Below are positions 1-4,840 of a stretch of DNA of 9,769 bases, in pieces. The notes under the pieces were generated by a model. That model was not told where the DNA came from and did no database searches. It saw only the letters and a program-made list of their open reading frames with translations. Within the stretch, counting starts at the first letter, position 1. Each line of letters starts with the position of its first letter. The stretch is from NCBI GenBank assembly GCA_027021285.1, contig JALUUP010000315.1, positions 1 to 9,769 of the forward strand, in the 5' to 3' direction. The translations under genes were made by a program, and so were the position numbers. This DNA comes from Bacteroidota bacterium (GTDB lineage: Bacteria; Bacteroidota; Ignavibacteria; SZUA-365; JAADGX01).

Positions 1-2558
1 CCGGTGAATTCCAGCAGGTCAAGCCCATCGAGGATATTGTAATCAAATTGCACCAGGGCAAACCGGTGTACATTCGCGACGTTGCGGAGGTGGTGTACGG
101 GTTCGAGGACCGGCAGTCGTACGCGCGTATGAACGGCACCGAGGTCGTTTCACTGGCCGTGCGTAAACGCGCGGGCGAAAACCTGCTCCGCATCGCAGAG
201 GAGGTGAAAACCATCGTGCACGAGGAGGAGGTCAACACCCCTCCCGGCGTCAGTCTGGTGATTTCAAACGACGTGTCCAAGGTCATCGACCGGCAGGTCC
301 GGGAACTGGAGAACAGCATCATTACCGGTATGGCGCTCGTGGTTCTCGTGATGTTCATGTTTCTCGGGTTCAAGAACTCCCTGCTTATCTCAACGGCTAT
401 CCCGCTGTCCATGCTGATCGGATTCATGGTTATCGCGTATGCGGGGATTACCTTGAATTTCGTCGTCCTGTTCGCCCTGGTCCTCGTGCTGGGGATCCTC
501 GTCGATGACGCGGTCGTGGTGATCGAGAATATTTACCGCCATCAGCAGGACTTCAAAACCGCGCCTGTCCAGGCCGCCAAGAACGCGACGGCGGAAGTGG
601 CGGTGCCCGTGGTTTCGGCTACGATTACGACGGTCTCTCCGTTCGTGCCGCTCTTGTTCTGGCCCGGCGTGGTCGGCGATTTCATGTCGTACCTGCCCAT
701 TACGCTCATCATCATGCTTGCCGCTTCGCTGGTTGTCGCGTTTGTTATCAGCCCCGTCCAGGGGGCAGTATGGATCAACTACCAGAAAGAGATCAGGAAG
801 GTGCGGGAGAATCTGGCGCATCCCGTGTGGTGGAAGAAGTACAACCCCATAACCTTTCTCTATCACAAAATGGACGACGAGGTCTTTCCCTGGTTGCAGA
901 AGATGTACGTGAAGACACTGCGCTGGACGCTGGAACGGAAGGGCTTCACCATCGGCGGTTCGATTGCCCTCCTGGTCGTGGTGCTCGTCCTTTTCGGCCT
1001 GTTCAACAATGGCGTGGAATTCTTTCCCAGCACGCAGCCGAACCAGGTCACGGTCAGCATTGCGTTTCCGCCGGGGACCTCGCTTGACGTCACGAACCAG
1101 GCCACGGAATTGCTCGAAGACCGCATTCAAAACGTCAAGGGTCGCGATGATATCGAATACGTTGTGGCCAACGTGGGCACTTCCGATGACCCTTTTGATT
1201 TCGGGGGCGGGAAAGGGACGTCCAACAAGTCGCGGATCTCAATCAACTTCCTGGAAAAGCTGAAACGGAAACAGAGTTCGTTCGTCACGATGGAAAAAAT
1301 CCGTGAAAAGGCCACGAACGTCGCGGGCGCGGACATCAAGGTCGAGGAGCGGCAGATGGGCCCGCCGGTCGGTGCGCCCGTCAGCATCGAGGTCGCGGGT
1401 GAGGACTACGACCAGCTCGCCGCCATCAGCGCCGATATCCAGAACACGATCCGCGATGTTCCCAACCTGGTCGACCTCAAGGATGATTACGACGAAGGGA
1501 AGCCGGAAATCGAAATCCTGGTGGACAGGGAAAAGGCGGCGTTGTTCTGGACGAGCACGGGACAGATCGCCAACACCGTCCGGGCGGCGGTCAACGGCAT
1601 CGAAGCCTCAAAGTACCGTGTGGGCGAGGACGAGTATAACATCCGGGTGCGGCTTTCGCAGGAACAGCGCAAATCCATCGCGGATCTCGAACGCGTTCAC
1701 ATCACGTTCATGAACCGGCGCGGGCAATTGTTGTCTATTCCGCTTACGTCGGTGGCGACCATCAAGCTGACGGAAGGCATTGCCTCCATTCGGCGCAAGG
1801 ACCTCAAGCGCGTGGTGACGATTACCGCGAACAACGAAGGCCGTCCTTCGGCGGAGGTACTGAAGGATGTCAAGGCCCGGTTGAAGAATTATCGGCTTCC
1901 TGCCGGCTACACGATTAGTTTTACGGGTGAGGATGAAGAACAAAAGAAAGCGCAGGACTTCCTGAGCAACGCCTTCATGATCGCCCTGCTCCTGGTGTTT
2001 CTCATCCTGGTCTCGGAATTCAATTCCCTCAAGATACCCATCATCATCATGGCGTCCGTTGTTTTGTCCCTGATCGGGGTGTTGTTCGGGTTGCTGGTCA
2101 TGCAAACGCCGTTCGGGATCATCATGACCGGGGTGGGGATCATTTCACTGGCCGGGATCGTGGTAAAGAACGCCATCGTTTTGCTGGACTTCGTAAAACA
2201 GTTGCGGGAGCGCGGGATGAACCTGAACGAAGCGCTGGTGGAAGCGGGACGGGTTCGTCTGCGCCCGGTGATTCTTACCGCCGTGACAACGGCATCGGGA
2301 CTGTTGCCCCTGGCCACGGGCATCGACTTCGACTGGTTCGATTTCAGACTGGTTATCGGGGCGGAGAGCGCCGATTTCTGGCGACCGCTGGCGCTGGCGG
2401 TTATTTTCGGGCTCTCGTTTTCCACGTTCCTCACGCTGGTTCTGGTTCCGACCATGTACGCCCTGCTCGAGCAGTGGCAAAAGTCGATGGGAGCAAGATT
2501 GCGGCGCATGTTCCGGCTGCAACCGGCGGAAGCAGGGAATGAAGAGTTGGCAAAATAG
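1..2558 (+). CDS. RND-family multidrug/solute efflux pump, inner-membrane subunit (HAE1/AcrB-like), 5' end outside window
   Basis: This is the proton-driven inner-membrane pump of a tripartite efflux system, which normally works with a periplasmic adaptor and a TolC-like channel; those genes would be expected upstream, outside the window. The reading frame is open from nt 3, so the TTG at 48 is internal. About 851 residues are visible, and some 235 N-terminal residues appear to be missing compared with AcrB (about 1,050). The visible part begins near the end of the first porter domain (GEFQ...IRDVAEV). The first membrane block spans nt 310–780 and carries the TM4 motif GILVDDAVVVIEN, whose Asp pair (504–509) matches the proton-relay Asp407/Asp408 of AcrB. 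TM7 is at about 942–1010, the second porter and docking domain at 1020–1960, and the last membrane block at 1965–2480. That block includes GIVVKNAIVLLDF, whose Lys (2166–2168) matches AcrB Lys940. The gene ends in TAG and shows no frameshift. The family is certain; the substrate cannot be read from sequence. Confidence 0.97.
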   Translation, partial: GEFQQVKPIEDIVIKLHQGKPVYIRDVAEVVYGFEDRQSYARMNGTEVVSLAVRKRAGENLLRIAEEVKTIVHEEEVNTPPGVSLVISNDVSKVIDRQVRELENSIITGMALVVLVMFMFLGFKNSLLISTAIPLSMLIGFMVIAYAGITLNFVVLFALVLVLGILVDDAVVVIENIYRHQQDFKTAPVQAAKNATAEVAVPVVSATITTVSPFVPLLFWPGVVGDFMSYLPITLIIMLAASLVVAFVISPVQGAVWINYQKEIRKVRENLAHPVWWKKYNPITFLYHKMDDEVFPWLQKMYVKTLRWTLERKGFTIGGSIALLVVVLVLFGLFNNGVEFFPSTQPNQVTVSIAFPPGTSLDVTNQATELLEDRIQNVKGRDDIEYVVANVGTSDDPFDFGGGKGTSNKSRISINFLEKLKRKQSSFVTMEKIREKATNVAGADIKVEERQMGPPVGAPVSIEVAGEDYDQLAAISADIQNTIRDVPNLVDLKDDYDEGKPEIEILVDREKAALFWTSTGQIANTVRAAVNGIEASKYRVGEDEYNIRVRLSQEQRKSIADLERVHITFMNRRGQLLSIPLTSVATIKLTEGIASIRRKDLKRVVTITANNEGRPSAEVLKDVKARLKNYRLPAGYTISFTGEDEEQKKAQDFLSNAFMIALLLVFLILVSEFNSLKIPIIIMASVVLSLIGVLFGLLVMQTPFGIIMTGVGIISLAGIVVKNAIVLLDFVKQLRERGMNLNEALVEAGRVRLRPVILTAVTTASGLLPLATGIDFDWFDFRLVIGAESADFWRPLALAVIFGLSFSTFLTLVLVPTMYALLEQWQKSMGARLRRMFRLQPAEAGNEELAK

Positions 2559-2610
2559 CGGATCAGGCCACGAGATCGTTTAACCGCAAAGGACGCAAGT
2601 AAAGCGCGGC

Positions 2611-2641
2611 TTGTCCGCCGGAGCTTTAGCGAAGGAGGAAG
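2611..2641. repeat. Imperfect hairpin repeat, copy 1
   Basis: The left arm TCCGCC (2614–2619) pairs with GGAGGA (2634–2639) at five of six positions around a GC-containing loop. The element starts TTGTCCGCCGGA and ends GGAGGA, the same layout as the copy at 2682–2718, so the two look like members of one dispersed family. It is flanked on both sides by the GCAAAGGA motif. It could be a REP-like extragenic element or the decayed end of a mobile element; I see no transposase. Confidence 0.45.
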
Positions 2642-2681
2642 AGCGCAAAGGAGGAAGGAAAGACGTTCGACGTTACATTCT

Positions 2682-2718
2682 TTGTCCGCACCGGATTATT
2701 AGTACGGAGGAGGACAAG
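2682..2718. repeat. Imperfect hairpin repeat, copy 2
   Basis: TTGTCC (2682–2687) pairs perfectly with GGACAA (2712–2717), and CCG (2691–2693) pairs with CGG (2705–2707). This leaves an internal loop and an 11-nt terminal loop. The start (TTGTCCGC, then CCGGA) and the end (GGAGGA) match copy 1. There is no U-tract on either side, so it is not an intrinsic terminator. Its position 124 bp after the efflux pump stop suits a dispersed extragenic palindrome. Confidence 0.5.
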
Positions 2719-2737
2719 GAAAACAGAAGTCAGGCTG

Positions 2738-2765
2738 AGGTAAGAGGTTATAGGTAATAGGATTT
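2738..2765. repeat. Degenerate 7-bp tandem repeat, four units
   Basis: The units are AGGTAAG (2738–2744), AGGTTAT (2745–2751), AGGTAAT (2752–2758) and AGGATTT (2759–2765). All share AGG followed by an AT-rich four-base tail. The array is short and decayed and may be a slippage product. No function is evident. Confidence 0.5.
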
Positions 2766-2867
2766 CGTCGAGAAGGCGGGCTCTGATTACCAGGACCGAC
2801 TTCGAAGTGAGCAAAGTCGTGGCGAAGATGTTCTCCTTGTCTCAAACAACTCGCTCTCAAGAAGCGC

Positions 2868-2903
2868 CAAATTCCAAATTTCAATTTTCAAATTCGAAAT
2901 TCC
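2868..2903. repeat. AT-rich, nearly palindromic AATTC/AAATT tract
   Basis: This low-complexity stretch is built from alternating AATTCC, AAATTTC, AATTTTC and AAATTCG blocks. It reads similarly on both strands because AAATT and AATTT alternate. It ends in a C-run (TCCCCCTCCC). Tracts of this type recur in intergenic DNA of many environmental genomes. It could affect DNA bending upstream of the glnA promoter, but nothing in the sequence proves that. Confidence 0.45.
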
Positions 2904-2926
2904 CCCTCCCTTGTCTCGATTTCCAC

Positions 2927-2958
2927 ATTGGCAGACGCCCGGCTCTTTTGTACTTTAG
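2927..2958 (+). promoter_or_regulatory. Candidate glnA promoter
   Basis: Two promoter models agree on this place. In the Bacteroidota model (TTTG, about 20 nt, TAnnTTTG), ATTG at 2927–2930 is followed by a 20-nt spacer and TACTTTAG at 2951–2958, which matches the -7 consensus except for one base. In the sigma70 model, TTGGCA at 2928–2933 is followed by exactly 17 nt and TACTTT, which is a weak -10. Either would start transcription at about 2963–2966, roughly 57 nt before the glnA start codon. This is a consensus match only. Confidence 0.35.
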
Positions 2959-2963
2959 TATTG

Positions 2964-2991
2964 CAGCCCGGCAGAATTGGGCTGTCTTTTT
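2964..2991 (+). terminator. Terminator-shaped hairpin with U-tract just upstream of glnA
   Basis: CAGCCC (2964–2969) and GGGCTG (2979–2984) form a perfect 6-bp stem with a 9-nt loop, followed directly by TCTTTTT (2985–2991). This is the shape of a short Rho-independent terminator. It lies only 30 nt before the glnA ATG, with the ribosome binding site in between. It may stop read-through from upstream, act as an attenuator, or, if transcription starts at about 2963, protect the 5' end of the glnA mRNA. A second CAGCC (2993–2997) can pair with the same GGCTG (2980–2984), so two exclusive folds are possible. Confidence 0.5.
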
Positions 2992-3021
2992 CCAGCCTGA
3001 TTCCACAAGGAAATAGCCATC

Positions 3022-4398
3022 ATGCCTCACGACATCGAATCCATCACAAGATTTATCTCCGATCATTCCATCGAATTTCTCGATCTCAAGACCGTTGACC
3101 TGGTGGGTAAACTTCATCATGTAACGCTGCCCGTCGCCTCCGGTATCATGGAAAATATCATGAACCACGGCGTGGGCTTCGACGGCTCCAGCTACGGGTT
3201 CCTGAAGGTCGAGCAGAGCGACATGGTACTGAAACCCGACCTGGACACGGCCCGGATCGATCCGTTCCGCGACCGGCCCACACTGAGCTTCTTCGCAGAT
3301 ATTTACCTGACCGATGCCCGCCGTTCCCGCTTTGATCAGGACGGTCGCTGGATTGCCGCGAGGGCGGAGAACCTCCTCCGCCAACTCGATATCGCCGACA
3401 GGTCGCTATGGGGACCTGAATTCGAGTTCTACCTTTTTTCCAGCGTCGAGTACGATACCCGCACCAGCGCCTCGTTTTACAAGGTGATCCATGACGAGGA
3501 ATTCCATTCCAACGCGTACCACGCGTGCAGCCCGTTCGACCTGTACGATGATTTCCGGGATGAAGCATGCAACTTGCTCAAGAAATCCGGTATCGGTGTC
3601 AAGTACCATCACCACGAGGTAGGGGAGCGGGGACAGCAGGAAATCGAAACCTGTTTCGCGCCGTTGCTGCAAACAGCGGACGCCATCATCATGACCAAGT
3701 ACCTGATTTTCAGTCTTGCCGTGAAAAAAGAGCTCGAAGTAACGTTCATGCCCAAACCCATGTACAACCAGGCGGGATCGGGAATGCACGTCCACCAGTT
3801 CCTGGTGCGCGACGACGCGAATTGCTTTTTCGAAGAAGGCGCATACGCGAATTTCAGCGAAACCGGATTGTACTACATCGGCGGGTTGTTGAAGCACGCA
3901 CGTGCCCTTGCGGCGTTTACCAATCCCAGCACCAATTCGTTTAAGCGACTTGTTCCGGGGTTCGAAGCGCCCGTAACGATCTGCTACGGGCAGGCGAACC
4001 GGTCTTCCACCGTGCGCATCCCCAAGTACATCAGTGATCCGAAAGAAACACGCCTCGAGTACCGCCCGCCCGACGCTACCATGAACCCGTACCTGGGTCT
4101 GGCCGCCATGCTCATGGCGGGCATCGACGGCATCGTGAACGCCATCGATCCCCGCGCCGAGAATTTCGGTCCCTTCGATACCAACGTGTTTCGCAACGGC
4201 GAGCCGGGCCTGACCTTTCTGCCACGCAACCTGGAGGAAGCCCTGGAAGCGCTCCAGGAAGACAACGAGTTCCTGAAAAGGGAAGGTGTGTTTTCCGAGA
4301 CCCTGATCCAGCAGTGGATCAAGGTGAAGGAGCGCGAAATCCAGGCCATCGCCACCATGCCGCACCCGTTTGAGTACAAGATGTATTTTCACCTGTAG
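3022..4398 (+). CDS. glnA: Type I glutamine synthetase (glutamate–ammonia ligase)
   Basis: This cytoplasmic enzyme makes glutamine from glutamate, ammonia and ATP, the main step of ammonium assimilation. The 458 residues are close to the 469 of enterobacterial GSI, and every family block is present. The N-terminal beta-grasp domain contains DGSS at 54–57, whose Asp54 matches Asp50. GPEFEFYLF (131–139) carries metal ligands Glu133 and Glu135. EVGERGQQEIE (199–209) carries further metal-site Glu residues. GSGMHVHQ (252–259) has the ATP/metal His256. VPGFEAPV contains Glu315, the flap Glu327 equivalent. NRSSTVRIP and EYRPPDATMNPY (346–357) complete the site. The usual adenylylation segment NLYDLPP reads NVFRNG here, with Phe390 in place of the modified Tyr, so control by adenylylation is unlikely. 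The ATG at 3022 follows AAGGA at 3007–3011. The gene appears to be transcribed alone, from its own promoter region. The identification is secure. Confidence 0.97.
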   Translation: MPHDIESITRFISDHSIEFLDLKTVDLVGKLHHVTLPVASGIMENIMNHGVGFDGSSYGFLKVEQSDMVLKPDLDTARIDPFRDRPTLSFFADIYLTDARRSRFDQDGRWIAARAENLLRQLDIADRSLWGPEFEFYLFSSVEYDTRTSASFYKVIHDEEFHSNAYHACSPFDLYDDFRDEACNLLKKSGIGVKYHHHEVGERGQQEIETCFAPLLQTADAIIMTKYLIFSLAVKKELEVTFMPKPMYNQAGSGMHVHQFLVRDDANCFFEEGAYANFSETGLYYIGGLLKHARALAAFTNPSTNSFKRLVPGFEAPVTICYGQANRSSTVRIPKYISDPKETRLEYRPPDATMNPYLGLAAMLMAGIDGIVNAIDPRAENFGPFDTNVFRNGEPGLTFLPRNLEEALEALQEDNEFLKREGVFSETLIQQWIKVKEREIQAIATMPHPFEYKMYFHL

Positions 4399-4640
4399 TT
4401 ACGTTAGCAATTTCTGGTTTTCAGGGTGATTGAACATAGTAGAAACGCCGGATTGATTGATACAAAAACTGGCGCTATTGTTAAATCGATCCGCGAGATT
4501 TGATGTTGCGAAATGCTGATTCTTTGTTTGTCTATGAGGAATATTCATACGCTGATAATTCTTCCGATGTTTTATTCAATATTATTTTGACATTACATGA
4601 ACGGTGCATTATTTTTTGAGCACTGGGATTTACCACCAGA

Positions 4641-4721
4641 ATGATCATCTCATCAGGAGGTGATATTGTAACTGTTCTGGAGTTGATGTATTGGGATCTA
4701 CCCATACTGCAGACAGTGTGA
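4641..4721 (+). other. Possible 26-codon small ORF or leader peptide
   Basis: An ATG at 4641 opens a short frame whose predicted peptide begins MIISSGGDIVTVLEL and ends ILQTV before TGA at 4719–4721. Inside it, 4655–4664 reads AGGAGGTGAT, a perfect 10-nt complement of the usual 16S rRNA 3' end. This could instead serve an internal ATG at 4686 (11 codons), though the 21-nt spacing is too long for that. The stop is followed one base later by a hairpin. A chance ORF is quite possible; there is no recognised domain and no strong ribosome binding site before the first ATG. Confidence 0.2.
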
Positions 4722-4722
4722 A

Positions 4723-4742
4723 GGTTGGGCTTTTCCCAAACC
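4723..4742 (+). other. Small GC hairpin in the leader of the VWA gene
   Basis: GGTTGGG (4723–4729) pairs with CCCAAACC (4735–4742) with a single bulged A around a short CTTTT loop. There is no U-tract downstream, so it is not a terminator. It lies about 100 nt before the VWA gene and just after the stop of the small ORF. It lies upstream of the candidate promoter at 4744–4774, so it would be in the VWA mRNA only if transcription begins further upstream. Confidence 0.35.
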
Positions 4743-4743
4743 G

Positions 4744-4774
4744 TTGCTCTGATTCTTATCTATCGTGCTATACT
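4744..4774 (+). promoter_or_regulatory. Weak candidate promoter for the secreted-protein cluster
   Basis: TATACT at 4769–4774 is a good -10 match. TTGCTC at 4744–4749 could be the -35, but the 19-nt spacer is longer than ideal. Transcription would begin about 60 nt before the ATG at 4841. There is no supporting operator or repeat. Confidence 0.25.
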
Positions 4775-4825
4775 CAATGTTAAGAGGACGTACGGATAGA
4801 TGTCATTAATACCGATCCTGCATTT

Positions 4826-4833
4826 AGGTGGAG
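4826..4833 (+). promoter_or_regulatory. Strong ribosome binding site of the first VWA gene
   Basis: AGGTGGAG lies 7 nt before the ATG at 4841. It settles the start in favour of a protein that begins directly with a signal peptide, and against the short overlapping frame that opens at 4800. Confidence 0.75.
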
Positions 4834-4840
4834 ATACACT

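Larger units (their letters stand above)
2559..3021. other. 463-bp intergenic spacer rich in degenerate repeats
   Basis: No convincing gene lies here; the short open frames on both strands have no recognisable domain and run through repeats. In order the spacer holds: a GCAAAGGA motif at 2586–2593, repeated at 2645–2652; two related imperfect hairpins (2611–2641 and 2682–2718); a four-unit 7-bp tandem repeat (2738–2765); a 10-bp perfect palindrome ACTTCGAAGT (2799–2808); an AT-rich palindromic tract (2868–2903); and the glnA promoter and terminator-like elements (2927–2991). It resembles the repeat-filled spacers common in FCB-group genomes, but I cannot check copy number from one window. Confidence 0.6.
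4399..4840. other. 442-bp AT-rich spacer between glnA and the secreted-protein cluster
   Basis: GC is about 39% over 4441–4800 by hand count, clearly lower than the flanking genes. I find no terminator-grade hairpin after glnA. The spacer contains a consensus TTGACA at 4587–4592 without a well-spaced -10, a 26-codon ORF with a perfect internal anti-Shine-Dalgarno match (4641–4721), a small hairpin (4723–4742), a possible promoter (4744–4774) and the ribosome binding site of the next gene. The composition change marks the border between housekeeping-type genes and the accessory-looking cluster. Confidence 0.6.

Noticed and set aside
48..50. TTG as the start codon of the efflux pump
   Set aside because: The frame is open back to nt 3 and the upstream residues continue the AcrB alignment, so the gene begins before the window.
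390..1130. Open frame of 246 codons on the minus strand
   Set aside because: It is antisense to the efflux pump membrane block and its product is a His/Arg/Asp-rich composition typical of shadow translation.
2699..2884. Minus-strand frame of 61 codons in the spacer before glnA
   Set aside because: It is built largely from the repeat elements, has no domain and no credible ribosome binding site.
3406..4392. Long open frame of 328 codons on the minus strand
   Set aside because: It lies wholly antisense to glnA, whose frame matches a full conserved enzyme. The minus-strand product has no recognisable domain; long antisense frames are common in GC-rich genes.
4587..4612. Consensus -35 TTGACA with CATTAT as a promoter
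   Set aside because: The spacer is only 14 nt, too short for a sigma70 promoter, and no better -10 is present at 16–18 nt.
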